Shown in pieces: positions 43,437 to 51,755 of a stretch of DNA of 64,000 nt. Under the pieces are notes generated by a model that saw only the letters and a list, made by a program, of their open reading frames with translations, was not told the origin of the DNA and did no database searches. The translations under genes were made by a program, and so were the position numbers. Position 1 is the stretch's first letter, and every line of letters begins with the position of its first letter. Source of the stretch: Bacteroidales bacterium (GTDB lineage: Bacteria > Bacteroidota > Bacteroidia > Bacteroidales > F082); contig JAFRRS010000001.1 of NCBI GenBank assembly GCA_017427985.1, positions 124,001-188,000 of the forward strand, read 5' to 3'.

Positions 43437-43467
43437 AAAAAAAGGCGACCGTTCGGTCGCCTTTTTT
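43437..43467. terminator. bidirectional terminator
   Basis: AAAAAAGGCGACC and GGTCGCCTTTTTT pair around GTTC, serving both the DUF5723 gene and the convergent gcvT. Confidence 0.9.
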
Positions 43468-43484
43468 AATTGGTTGTTAGTCGA

Positions 43485-44603
43485 TTAACCTTTGTAGAAA
43501 GGCAATTTCACCACGACTGCAGGGATGAGTTTCTCTCTCACCTTGATGAAGATCTCGCTTCCGACTTTTGAGAAGTCTTTCTTCACATAGCCCATACCGA
43601 TAGCTTTCTTCACTGATGGAGCCATTGTGCCAGAAGTCACTTCGCCGATGTGGTTGCCTTCAGCGTCGCAGATCTCATATTCGTGACGAGCGATGCCCTT
43701 GCCTGTGATTTCGAAAGCGACGAGCTTGCGTGTGACGCCTTCAGCCTTCTGCTTCTCGTTGTAGGCGCGGTCGATGAAGTCGTTGCCGTCGACGAACTTG
43801 GTGATCCAGCCGAGACCAGCCTCGATAGGAGAGGTGGTGTCGCAGATGTCGTTGCCGTAGAGGCAGAATCCCATCTCGAGACGGAGAGTGTCACGGGCGC
43901 CGAGACCGATAGGTTTGATACCGAACTCTTTACCTGCTTCGAGAACCTGTTTGTAAACGTTCACCGCCTCAGCATTCGGGATATAGATCTCGCATCCACC
44001 AGCGCCGGTGTAACCTGTTGTTGAGAAGATGATGTCTTTCACGCCAGCAAACTCAATGATTTTGAAGGTGTAGTATTCCATATCCTCGACAGATGCCTTT
44101 GTGAGCCTCTGCATAGCCTTGAGTGCGAGAGGACCCTGCACTGCGAGCTGTGACCACTGGTTGCTCTCGTTGATGAAGTCGACGCCGAGCTTCATGCCCA
44201 TCTCTTCAGCGACTTTCGACATCCAAGCCCAGTCTTTATCGATATTGGCTGCATTAGGAACCATGAAATATTCGTCAGCTGACACGCGGTAAACGAGCAT
44301 ATCGTCGACGATGCCGCCTTTGCCGTTCGGGAGGCAGGTGTACTGGACCTTGCCGTCAACCAATGCCGCCACGTCGTTTGAGGTGCAGCGCTGTACCAAT
44401 GCGAAAGCCTTAGGACCTTTTGCACGGAACTCGCCCATGTGAGAGACGTCGAAAACACCAACGCCCTTGCGGACTGTCTCGTGTTCAACGTTCACGCCTT
44501 CAAACTGAACCGGCATGTCGAAACCTGCAAATGGAACCATCTTGGCGCCCATTTCATAGTGCATTGCGTTCAATGCAGTCTTTTTCAATTCTGTGTTTTC
44601 CAT
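43485..44603 (-). CDS. gcvT: aminomethyltransferase (glycine cleavage T protein)
   Basis: 372 aa, full length. Typical motifs are HYEMGAKMVPFAGFDMPVQ, GVFDVSHMGEF, LGARDTLRLEMGFCLYG and GEVTSGTMAPSVKKAIGMGYV. It transfers the aminomethyl carbon to THF, giving 5,10-methylene-THF and ammonia. Like FtcD in this window it feeds the one-carbon pool. It is monocistronic, with a promoter divergent from the next gene. Confidence 0.96.
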   Translation of the reverse strand: MENTELKKTALNAMHYEMGAKMVPFAGFDMPVQFEGVNVEHETVRKGVGVFDVSHMGEFRAKGPKAFALVQRCTSNDVAALVDGKVQYTCLPNGKGGIVDDMLVYRVSADEYFMVPNAANIDKDWAWMSKVAEEMGMKLGVDFINESNQWSQLAVQGPLALKAMQRLTKASVEDMEYYTFKIIEFAGVKDIIFSTTGYTGAGGCEIYIPNAEAVNVYKQVLEAGKEFGIKPIGLGARDTLRLEMGFCLYGNDICDTTSPIEAGLGWITKFVDGNDFIDRAYNEKQKAEGVTRKLVAFEITGKGIARHEYEICDAEGNHIGEVTSGTMAPSVKKAIGMGYVKKDFSKVGSEIFIKVREKLIPAVVVKLPFYKG

Positions 44604-44643
44604 AATATTACGTATAAAATTAAATTTTCAATATTTCAAACTG

Positions 44644-44651
44644 CAAAATTA
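44644..44651 (-). promoter_or_regulatory. -7 box for gcvT
   Basis: CAAAATTA on + is TAATTTTG on minus, 41 nt upstream of the ATG; no gcvT-type glycine riboswitch was seen in this short leader. Confidence 0.6.
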
Positions 44652-44665
44652 TGAATTTTTTTTGA

Positions 44666-44673
44666 TATCTTTG
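44666..44673 (+). promoter_or_regulatory. -7 box for gene 44692
   Basis: TATCTTTG, 18 nt before the ATG. Confidence 0.7.
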
Positions 44674-44691
44674 CATTAAATTTTGATAAAG

Positions 44692-45966
44692 ATGAAAAAT
44701 ATTAAAAGATATATAATCTTCTTGATAATCATGATGTTGGCGATTCCTAAAATCTTTGCAGCCTACATTCTGATTCCGATGGACGAAACGCAGACCAACC
44801 ACTTGAAGGCGTACGGCGTGGCGTATTGGATTCTGGAAAGAGAAGTTGAGATTAGCTGGCTGCTGAATTACAAGGGCGGCAGCTATCTTGTGCCATATCA
44901 CGATATGTTTGAGCGCGAATGCAAACTCAGAAATGTGTCATATCAGGTCATTGCCGATGTGCAGGCGGAAGGCATTTTAGCTGAAATCGCTGACCCTGGC
45001 GTTAACATGGATGAGATGAAGCTGCAGAAAGTGCCGCGTTTGGCGGTTTATGCGCCAAAAAACAATCTTCCTTGGGACGACGCCGTGACTTTGGTGCTCA
45101 CATACGCTGAAATTCCTTACGATGTGATTTACGACGACGAGGTTCTTGACGGCGTGCTGCCGACATACGACTGGCTGCACATGCACCACGAGGATTTTAC
45201 TGGTCAATACGGAAAATTCTGGGCGCGTTACCGCAACTATCCTTGGTATCAGGAAGACGTGAAAAAACAGGAGGAGACAGCAAGAAGACATGGGTTTTCG
45301 AAGGTCTCTCAATTGAAACTCGCTGTTGCAAAAAAGATTCGTGATTTCGTAGCGGGTGGCGGCTACCTCTTTGCAATGTGCTCTGCGCCTGACAGTTTCG
45401 ATATCGCTCTATCTGCTGAAGGTCTCGACATCTGCGACGTGATGTTTGACGGCGACGGCATACGTCCTGGCGATCCGCAACGCTTGAACTACGACAACTG
45501 CTTCGCATTCACCGACTTCACTGTTTCGACAAACCCTCAGGAATACGAGGTGTCAAATATCGACGTGACATTACGGAGACCAAAAACAGTTAAGGAAGGT
45601 AACGATTTCTTTCTTTTATTCGATTTCTCAGCAAAATGGGACCCTGTTCCAACAATGTTGACGCAGTGTCATGAGCGATTGATAAAAGGATTCATGGGGC
45701 AGACTACGGCTTTCGACAAAAAATACGTGAAGCCGACGGTCGTGATTCTCGGTGACAACGCTGCTCTTGAAGAAGACCGCTATATCCACGGTGACTATGG
45801 CAATGGCTTCTGGACGTTCCTCGGCGGTCACGACCCCGAAGATTACCAACACCTTGTCGGTGACCCTCCGACCGAGCTCGACATGCACACTAATTCGCCA
45901 GGATACCGATTGATATTAAATAATGTATTGTTTCCGGCTGCAAAGAAAAAAAAGCAAAAGACCTGA
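44692..45966 (+). CDS. secreted protein of the family often labelled asparagine synthetase B in Bacteroidota
   Basis: 424 aa from ATG 44692 (an upstream TTG is too close to the promoter). Signal peptide to about residue 25 (MLAIPKIFAA). Conserved start ILIPMDETQTNHLKAYGVAYW and WLLNYKGGSYL. The middle part (VRDF-like KIRDFVAGGGYLFAMCSA) resembles a glutamine-amidotransferase-like or ThuA-like fold. No N-terminal Cys nucleophile or ATP-binding domain of AsnB is present, so that database label is not supported. The C-terminus ends in a Lys cluster. Function unknown. Confidence 0.6.
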   Translation: MKNIKRYIIFLIIMMLAIPKIFAAYILIPMDETQTNHLKAYGVAYWILEREVEISWLLNYKGGSYLVPYHDMFERECKLRNVSYQVIADVQAEGILAEIADPGVNMDEMKLQKVPRLAVYAPKNNLPWDDAVTLVLTYAEIPYDVIYDDEVLDGVLPTYDWLHMHHEDFTGQYGKFWARYRNYPWYQEDVKKQEETARRHGFSKVSQLKLAVAKKIRDFVAGGGYLFAMCSAPDSFDIALSAEGLDICDVMFDGDGIRPGDPQRLNYDNCFAFTDFTVSTNPQEYEVSNIDVTLRRPKTVKEGNDFFLLFDFSAKWDPVPTMLTQCHERLIKGFMGQTTAFDKKYVKPTVVILGDNAALEEDRYIHGDYGNGFWTFLGGHDPEDYQHLVGDPPTELDMHTNSPGYRLILNNVLFPAAKKKKQKT

Positions 45967-46100
45967 TAAAATGTGGTCGCTTCGCTCCAAAGTGAGACCT
46001 GCGGTCAATGTGTGCCTGACGGCAATGTGTGGCTTTCGTCCAAATTGCGCGAAGCGCATCACATTCTGCGTAGCAGCATATTCAGCGTTAGCGGCATATT
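45967..46100. repeat. degenerate intergenic repeat region
   Basis: Short imperfect units CAATGTGTG(C/G) and CAGCATATTCAGCG / TAGCGGCATATT with an inverted GCGCGAAGCGC. It probably belongs to a dispersed non-coding repeat; nothing gene-like is seen. Confidence 0.4.
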
Positions 46101-46142
46101 AAAAATTTTGCACATTATTTATAATGTAAGAAAAATTTTTCT

Positions 46143-46150
46143 TAATTTTG
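46143..46150 (+). promoter_or_regulatory. -7 box for the yebC-family gene
   Basis: TAATTTTG followed by CGCCCGAAAA, a variant of the word downstream of the ribosomal promoters; 25 nt before the ATG at 46176. Confidence 0.6.
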
Positions 46151-46175
46151 CGCCCGAAAAATAAAAATTGTTACT

Positions 46176-46886
46176 ATGGGAAGAGCATTTGAATACCGCA
46201 AGGCGGCTAAGATGAAAAGATGGGGTCACATGTCAAGAGTGTTCCCGAAACTTGGAAAAATTATCACTATCGCAGCAAAAGAAGGCGGTCCAGATCCAGA
46301 TATGAACCCTAAACTCCGTCAGGCTATCCTAAACGCCAAGGCGGAAAACATGCCAAAAGACAACATCGATGCAGCTATCAAGCGTGCTACCGATAAGAAT
46401 ACGGCTGATATGGTTGAAATCGTCTACGAAGGCAAGGGCCCTCACGGTGTCCTCTGCGTCGTGGAATGCGCTACAGACAACACAACCCGTACAGTTGCCA
46501 ACGTCCGCTCATATTTCAACAAGGCTGGCGGCGAGCTTCTGAAGACTGGTCAGCTTGAATATATGTTCACACGCAAGGCTGTGTTCCAGATCGAAATCCC
46601 TGCAGGAATGAGTAAGGACGACCTCGAACTCGAGCTCATCGACGCTGGTCTCGAAGAAATCGAGGAGACAGAAGACGGCACATTCGCATACAGCGACTGG
46701 ACGGCATACGGCACAATGCACGAGGCTTTGGAAGGCATGAAAATCAATATCGTGAAAGCCAACCTCCAGCGTTTTGCCAACAACCCTGTCGCATTCAGCG
46801 ATGAGCAGATCGAAAGCATCATGAACTTCCTCGACAAAGTTGAAGACGACGAGGACGTTCAGGCAGTATATACCAACATGGAATAA
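46176..46886 (+). CDS. YebC/PmpR (TACO1) family protein
   Basis: 236 aa, full length, start MGRAFEYRKAAKMKRWGHMS. Conserved KAENMPKDNIDAAIKRA, YEGKGPHGVLCVVECATDN and ARNTRTVANVRS-like TRTVANVRSYFNKAGG. YebC homologues act as transcriptional regulators and, in more recent work, as ribosome-associated factors easing polyproline stalling. Which applies here cannot be told. It is monocistronic, with a promoter of near-ribosomal type and a large convergent inverted repeat after it. Confidence 0.92.
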   Translation: MGRAFEYRKAAKMKRWGHMSRVFPKLGKIITIAAKEGGPDPDMNPKLRQAILNAKAENMPKDNIDAAIKRATDKNTADMVEIVYEGKGPHGVLCVVECATDNTTRTVANVRSYFNKAGGELLKTGQLEYMFTRKAVFQIEIPAGMSKDDLELELIDAGLEEIEETEDGTFAYSDWTAYGTMHEALEGMKINIVKANLQRFANNPVAFSDEQIESIMNFLDKVEDDEDVQAVYTNME

Positions 46887-46897
46887 TTTCCTTTCCG

Positions 46898-47001
46898 ACA
46901 TTTCGAGCGAAACGAAGTGTAGTCGAGAAATCCCCTGCAGATAGAGTGATTACTTTATTGCAGGGGATTTCTCCGTTTCGCTACGCTACAATCGAAATGA
47001 C
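46898..47001. repeat. long inverted repeat between convergent genes
   Basis: Perfect 15-bp arms GAGAAATCCCCTGCA (46925-46939) and complement (46959-46973). Outer arms of CATTTCGA/TCGAAATG type extend to 46898 and 47001. A typical dispersed Bacteroidota palindrome, probably also a terminator. A half-copy is at 24892. Confidence 0.75.
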
Positions 47002-47009
47002 GTATTTGA

Positions 47010-48032
47010 TCATATAACTCCGCAGAGATGATACAGCACCCTTGCCCCGACGTTGCCGTCCCATTCATCGTCTTCGCCAGGTGAGACCTCGCACAAATCA
47101 AAGCCAATGATTTCTTTCCCGGATTCCTTTATTCTGTTAAGCAGATACATCAGCTCTTCGTATTCCATGCCTCCTGGAACTGGAGTTCCAGTATTCGGAC
47201 ACAGTTTCGGGTCCAAACCGTCAATATCGACTGAAATATATACTTTTTCAGGTAATGCGTCGATGATTTCATCGCAAATCTGCTTCCACGTCGCTCCTTC
47301 ATACATCCTGCGGCGGTTGTCACGGTCGTAAAAAACCTTGATTCTGCCATTTGAGTCCTGAATCAGCTGTTTTTCTTGGTGACAATAGTCACGAATTGCA
47401 ACTTGCACCAGCTTATCTACATTTTCCAGTTTAATTACATTGTAAAATATTGACGCGTGCGAATAATTGAAGCCTTCGAAGCATTCGCGCAGGTCGCTGT
47501 GAGCGTCGACGTGCATGATGCCGTAATTGACACCTATATTATTAAGGTATTGGTGATAGGGCAGGGGGGTGCTGTGGTCGCCGCCAAGCAGACCGACCTT
47601 CTTTCCTTGTTTCTGCCAAAATTCAATGCGCTCGCGCAACCAAGCGAACATCTTCTCGAAGCCGTCTTCTATGGCTTTGTATTTCGCCTCGTATTTCCAT
47701 GGAAACTCGTCAGCGTCGCCGTTTTCTATCGCCTCGATAATCTCTTCGCTGACAGGTGCAAGTTCGTCGTGAAGTTCGCGCAATTCCTTTGGAAACTCAT
47801 CCATCCAGATGCCGTGTTGCCACAAATCAGGGTAGTCGTGATGGCACAAATCCACCTGCATTGAACCATCGAACACCGCACCCGGACCGTCGACTGTGCC
47901 GCGGTTATAACTCGTTGTCAGTTCCCATTCCACAGGGATGATGATTATCTCGGCTTCCTCGGCCGTGCAAGGCAATCCGTAAATTCCGGAGCCTATTGCT
48001 GCCGCCGCATTGGGGTCAAAACTTTTTTCCAT
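47010..48032 (-). CDS. arginase/agmatinase family hydrolase
   Basis: 340 aa from ATG 48032; the TTG six codons upstream is less likely. Mn-binding motifs GLLGGDHSTP (about 155), MHVDAHSDLRE (about 175) and SVDIDGLDP (about 275) are complete. The substrate could be agmatine, arginine, guanidinobutyrate or formiminoglutamate. FtcD already handles FIGLU, so an agmatinase-like role in polyamine formation is more plausible and would fit the DHS-family enzyme at 8536; this is inference. Convergent with the yebC-family gene. Confidence 0.8.
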   Translation of the reverse strand: MEKSFDPNAAAAIGSGIYGLPCTAEEAEIIIIPVEWELTTSYNRGTVDGPGAVFDGSMQVDLCHHDYPDLWQHGIWMDEFPKELRELHDELAPVSEEIIEAIENGDADEFPWKYEAKYKAIEDGFEKMFAWLRERIEFWQKQGKKVGLLGGDHSTPLPYHQYLNNIGVNYGIMHVDAHSDLRECFEGFNYSHASIFYNVIKLENVDKLVQVAIRDYCHQEKQLIQDSNGRIKVFYDRDNRRRMYEGATWKQICDEIIDALPEKVYISVDIDGLDPKLCPNTGTPVPGGMEYEELMYLLNRIKESGKEIIGFDLCEVSPGEDDEWDGNVGARVLYHLCGVI

Positions 48033-48047
48033 TTCAAATAATTTTTG

Positions 48048-48055
48048 CAAAAATA
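48048..48055 (-). promoter_or_regulatory. -7 box for the arginase-family gene
   Basis: CAAAAATA on + is TATTTTTG on minus. Confidence 0.6.
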
Positions 48056-48066
48056 CAAAAAATACT

Positions 48067-48074
48067 TATTTTTG
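48067..48074 (+). promoter_or_regulatory. -7 box for gene 48095
   Basis: TATTTTTG, 20 nt before the ATG; divergent from the arginase-family promoter. Confidence 0.6.
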
Positions 48075-48094
48075 CACACTTAATCATTAAAACT

Positions 48095-49495
48095 ATGTTT
48101 AGAAAAGTATTGTTATTGGTTTTTGCGATAGTTTTGTCATTGCAACTTTTTGCTCAGCTTGAAGTGAAAGAGGGATCGTTTAAGGAAGTGGCTGGTTTTG
48201 TTAATATTAACACCGAAAAGATGTATGACGATAACGATAAGCCGTATTCTGTTTTGAAGGTTAGGACGGAAAATATTAACGACAGGCAACGTCGTGAATT
48301 GAATTTCGGTGGCGATGCACAGACCTTTTTTGAGATAGAGTACAAAGACGGCGAAGTATGGCTTTATATTAGTTATTACGCCACTTTCCTGAAAATTTCG
48401 CATCCCGATTTAAGCTCAACGGAGTTTTATTTTCCATTCGATATGGAGCCCAAGAAAGGATATGAGATGACTCTGGTTAATAAACCAACTGTGGATGAGG
48501 ATATCATCAAAAGACTTGAAAAACTTGAGAATGCCAATAATGTGGTGAAAGTTGAGCAACCGATTGAGAAACCCATAGAAAAGCCAAAAGAATTCGGTTA
48601 TCTTACAGTTAAAACTACACCTAAAGGTGCTAGTGTGCTTGTCGATAATAGAATTGTTGGCATAACACCATATCTGTCAGAGGCTGTGACGGTTGGAAAT
48701 CATAAAATTTCAGTCAATTTGGAAGGGTATGAGCCTGATGCGCAAAGAGTTGTGATTGAAGCAAATAAAGAGGTTAGAATAAATTTCGTGTTGACGAAAG
48801 AAGCGGTAGATAATGATGACGACAACTTCAAACCTAAACAAATTGTGGATAGAAAGCCTAACATGGATTCATTGAAAGTATTAAAAGGTGGATTTTCTGT
48901 CAGCGCTTATCAAAAAGTGCGTTTTTCTCAAGGAAATCTGCAATATAATGAGTCTAAGCAGTTATATCGATTTGCTAAAAATCAATGGGATGTTGCGGGT
49001 GAGGGTTGGATAGATTTGTTTGCTTGGACTGATGATGCTTTTGTAAATATAGATGATGGAGTATGGCGTATATTGTCTAGTGATGAGTGGTCTTATTTGC
49101 TGACAAAAAGAAATACAAATTCTGGCGATAGGTATGCTAAAGCAATTGTGAATGGTGTTAAGGGCGTGATATTACTTCCTGATAATTGGAAAAAATCTAA
49201 TTATGAATTGACAATCACCAATAAATTCAACGGGTTATTCAATACTAACCGCATTTCGGCTCAAGATTGGAAAAACAAATTCGAAGCTAATGGCGCTGTT
49301 TTTTTGCCAGCTGCCGGTAATCGTACAAATGATGTTGCTAGGTATGTTGGTTCTGAAGGTGATTATTGGTCATCAACCTTATACAATGATAATCGAGCCT
49401 ATCTCCTCAATTTTGACGATGCATATCTTGGTGCACAATATGGCGATTATATATGGAATGGCAATTGTATAAGACTTGTTATTGATTCCGATTAA
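48095..49495 (+). CDS. secreted PEGA-domain protein with C-terminal FISUMP/lectin-like domain
   Basis: 466 aa from ATG 48095 (MFRKVLLLVFAIVLSLQLFAQ); the in-frame extension upstream would cross the promoter. After a beta-rich N-domain, a PEGA domain (about 168-235: GYLTVKTTPKGASVLVDNRI, LEGYEPDAQRVVI) is followed by a C-type-lectin-like domain of FISUMP type (VRFSQGNLQYN, RFAKNQWDVAGEGWID, DYWSSTLYNDNRAYLL, IRLVIDS). It is the third protein here with this C-terminal fold. Unlike the one at 11771, its last codons are AT-rich and not clearly NNC-biased. Confidence 0.75.
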   Translation: MFRKVLLLVFAIVLSLQLFAQLEVKEGSFKEVAGFVNINTEKMYDDNDKPYSVLKVRTENINDRQRRELNFGGDAQTFFEIEYKDGEVWLYISYYATFLKISHPDLSSTEFYFPFDMEPKKGYEMTLVNKPTVDEDIIKRLEKLENANNVVKVEQPIEKPIEKPKEFGYLTVKTTPKGASVLVDNRIVGITPYLSEAVTVGNHKISVNLEGYEPDAQRVVIEANKEVRINFVLTKEAVDNDDDNFKPKQIVDRKPNMDSLKVLKGGFSVSAYQKVRFSQGNLQYNESKQLYRFAKNQWDVAGEGWIDLFAWTDDAFVNIDDGVWRILSSDEWSYLLTKRNTNSGDRYAKAIVNGVKGVILLPDNWKKSNYELTITNKFNGLFNTNRISAQDWKNKFEANGAVFLPAAGNRTNDVARYVGSEGDYWSSTLYNDNRAYLLNFDDAYLGAQYGDYIWNGNCIRLVIDSD

Positions 49496-49542
49496 CAATG
49501 TAAAGCTTTGGGATTAGTCCAATTTTGTCCAGTTTCTTTGCC

Positions 49543-49569
49543 CTTCAGCGTCGCTGAAGTGCTTTTTTT
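49543..49569 (+). terminator. intrinsic terminator after gene 48095
   Basis: CTTCAGCG and CGCTGAAG around one T, then TGC and seven T. Confidence 0.75.
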
Positions 49570-49631
49570 GTTGTTGTGAAAATATTTATAAAAAATATTT
49601 CGCATATATGCGAAATATAAAAGTTTTTTAT

Positions 49632-49639
49632 TATCTTTG
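49632..49639 (+). promoter_or_regulatory. -7 box for the HigBA-like pair
   Basis: TATCTTTG, 20 nt before the ATG at 49660. Confidence 0.65.
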
Positions 49640-49659
49640 CATCGTTAAAAGTTTTGATT

Positions 49660-50136
49660 ATGAAGAAGGCAACAGTAAAGATAATAGAGCAGAGCGATAA
49701 AGTGGGTTTGTACTCAATTTGCTTTGACGGCAGTGATTTAACTGAATATGAGAAGTTTGTAAAGAAATTCATGAATGATGCAACGCTGAACAAGGATTTC
49801 CAATTGGTGTTAAGAGCAATCAACAGGATTGTTGCGAATGGAGCTCTGGAACGCTATTTCCGTCCTGAAGGAAAATTCAAAGATAATCTTGCGGCGTTGT
49901 CAATTGATTCAAAAGTTTTGCGTTTGTATTGTTTGCGAATATCTGACCAAATTTTGATTGTCGGAAATGGTGGCGCGAAAAATACGAGAACATACGAGGA
50001 AGACGAGGAGTTGAGCGGTTATGTTATGGATTTACAGAAGTTTGATAAATTGCTTGCCCAAGAAATGAAAAATGGGAAAATCAGGATTGAACAGAATGTA
50101 ATTACAGGCATTGAAAGTGCCTCTTTCGAGATATGA
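49660..50136 (+). CDS. HigB/RelE-like toxin candidate
   Basis: 158 aa from ATG 49660. The region RYFRPEGKFKDNLAALSI followed by LRLYCLRISDQILIVGNGGAKNTRTYEE has the strand order of phage-Gp49/HigB-type RelE-superfamily toxins. It is longer than a typical RelE, with an added N-terminal beta part. It overlaps the downstream HTH gene by 4 nt in toxin-antitoxin order, as in higBA. Confidence 0.7.
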   Translation: MKKATVKIIEQSDKVGLYSICFDGSDLTEYEKFVKKFMNDATLNKDFQLVLRAINRIVANGALERYFRPEGKFKDNLAALSIDSKVLRLYCLRISDQILIVGNGGAKNTRTYEEDEELSGYVMDLQKFDKLLAQEMKNGKIRIEQNVITGIESASFEI

Positions 50137-50420
50137 AAAAAAATAATAATGTAAGAATCTTCAGTCCAATCATTCAAGAAGCGTATGATAACATTTCAGA
50201 ACTTGATTGGGCAACCGATGCTTTAACTGATGGCATAGCCAATCGTATTGATTCTGTAATGAAAGACAAAGGAATCAGTAAGAAAGAACTTGCGGCTTTA
50301 ACACATCGTCACCCTTCGGATGTTACCAGATGGCTTGGCGGCGGTCATAATTTTACATGTCGAACTATTGCACTCATTGAGCAGGCGTTAGGAGTGTCGA
50401 TTATTCAGATAGTACAATAA
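50133..50420 (+). CDS. HigA-like XRE-family antitoxin candidate
   Basis: 95 aa. A helical N-terminus (IIQEAYDNISELDWATDALT) leads to a helix-turn-helix: MKDKGISKKELAALTHRHPS, DVTRWLGGGHNF, TIALIEQALG. It is the second gene of the pair and probably binds both the toxin and the TATCTTTG promoter region. Followed by a shared terminator. Confidence 0.75.
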   Translation: MKKNNNVRIFSPIIQEAYDNISELDWATDALTDGIANRIDSVMKDKGISKKELAALTHRHPSDVTRWLGGGHNFTCRTIALIEQALGVSIIQIVQ

Positions 50421-50424
50421 AAAA

Positions 50425-50444
50425 ATCCCGCCGTTCGGCGGGAT
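50425..50444. terminator. bidirectional terminator
   Basis: ATCCCGCC and GGCGGGAT around GTTC with A tracts before and T-rich sequence after; shared by the higBA-like pair and the convergent DUF1015 gene. Confidence 0.85.
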
Positions 50445-50474
50445 TCTTTAACTAAAGTCTAAAGACTAAGGTCT

Positions 50475-51743
50475 TTATTCCAATGTGTGAATCACCAAAC
50501 CTGATCTGAGCTTCGGCTCAAACCATGTGGTCTTAGGTGGCATGATGTTGCCGGTGTCAGCAATGTCGATGATCTGCTTCATTGAAACAGGATACATTGC
50601 GAATGCAACCTTCATCTCACCGTTGTCAACACGACGTTTCAACTCGCCGAGACCGCGGATACCGCCAACGAAGTCGATGCGCTTGTCGGTGCGGAGGTCC
50701 TTGATGCCGAGGATGTTGTCCAACACGTTGTTGCTCAAGATTGTCACATCGAGAACGCCGATTGGGTCGCTGTCGTTGTAAGTGCCAGGTTTTGCTGACA
50801 TCTTGTACCAGTGACCGTCGAGGTACATGCTGTGCTCATGCAGCTTGGCTGGCTTGTAGATCTCTGTGCCCATATCGGTGACATCGTATGTCTTGCCGAG
50901 AGCCTTGATGAACTCGTCTTTGCTCAAGCCGTTCAAATCCTTGACAACGCGGTTGTAGTCGATGACGTTCAGCTGGTTGTCAGGGAAGATAACTGTCATG
51001 AAGAAGTTGTATTCCTCTTTGCCAGTGTGGTGTGGGTTGTGCTCTTTCTTCTCCTGTCCGACCAATGCTGCTGCAGCGCTGCGGTGGTGACCGTCTGCGA
51101 TGTACATTGCAGGGACTTTCTTGTCGAAGAGTTCAACTAACTTGGCAATAGTTGCTTTGTCGTCAATGACCCAGAAACGGTGACCGAAGCCGTCTTCCTT
51201 GGCGATGAAGTCGTAGATCGGCTTCTCGTGGCGGACGATGTTGTTGACGATAGCGTCAATCTCGTTCACTGCCGGATATGCAAAGAACACAGGCTCCACG
51301 TTGGCGTTGGTGATGCGGACGTGTTTCATACGGTCCTCTTCCTTGTCCTTACGTGTCAACTCGTGCTTCTTGATGACTTTGTTGATGTAGTCCTCGCTCC
51401 ATGCGCATGCCACGATACCATACTGCCAGTGTGCATTGGCATCTTTCGGGTTCATGCTCTGAGCGTAGATGTACAGCTTCTCTTCGTTGTCCTGGACGAG
51501 CCATCCGTAGTCTTTGAACATGTTGAAGTTCTCAACAACTTTGATGTAAGTCTCAAGGTCGCTGTCTTTGTGGCCAGCTGGGAGGTCGATTTCAGCTTTG
51601 GTCACGTGGAGAAGGCTGTAAGGGTTGCCTGCGCATTCCTCGCGTGCTTCTTCTGTGTTCAAAACGTCGTATGGTCTTGAAGCTAATTTCTCAACGATAT
51701 CAACCGGTGGACGATATCCTTTGAAAGGTCTTATAACTGACAT
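50475..51743 (-). CDS. DUF1015 family protein
   Basis: 422 aa. Starts MSVIRPFKGYRPPVDIVEKL and contains YADGHHRSAA-type YIADGHHRSAAAAL (about 215), which is the family hallmark, as well as FAYPAVNEID. The family (PF06245) is widespread and has no settled function. In Bacteroidota it follows serC-serA, as here (12-nt gap), which suggests a link to serine metabolism. Cytosolic. Confidence 0.9.
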   Translation of the reverse strand: MSVIRPFKGYRPPVDIVEKLASRPYDVLNTEEAREECAGNPYSLLHVTKAEIDLPAGHKDSDLETYIKVVENFNMFKDYGWLVQDNEEKLYIYAQSMNPKDANAHWQYGIVACAWSEDYINKVIKKHELTRKDKEEDRMKHVRITNANVEPVFFAYPAVNEIDAIVNNIVRHEKPIYDFIAKEDGFGHRFWVIDDKATIAKLVELFDKKVPAMYIADGHHRSAAAALVGQEKKEHNPHHTGKEEYNFFMTVIFPDNQLNVIDYNRVVKDLNGLSKDEFIKALGKTYDVTDMGTEIYKPAKLHEHSMYLDGHWYKMSAKPGTYNDSDPIGVLDVTILSNNVLDNILGIKDLRTDKRIDFVGGIRGLGELKRRVDNGEMKVAFAMYPVSMKQIIDIADTGNIMPPKTTWFEPKLRSGLVIHTLE

Positions 51744-51755
51744 ATTGTTTCGTTT

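Noticed and set aside
43485..44691. Glycine riboswitch before gcvT
   Set aside because: The leader between the -7 box and the ATG is only about 40 nt, too short for the aptamer.
44692..45966. Asparagine synthetase B
   Set aside because: No N-terminal Cys glutaminase nucleophile and no PP-loop ATP site; the family label appears to be a database carry-over.
47996..48094. N-terminal extension of the PEGA protein
   Set aside because: It would cross the promoter and remove the signal peptide from the N-terminus.
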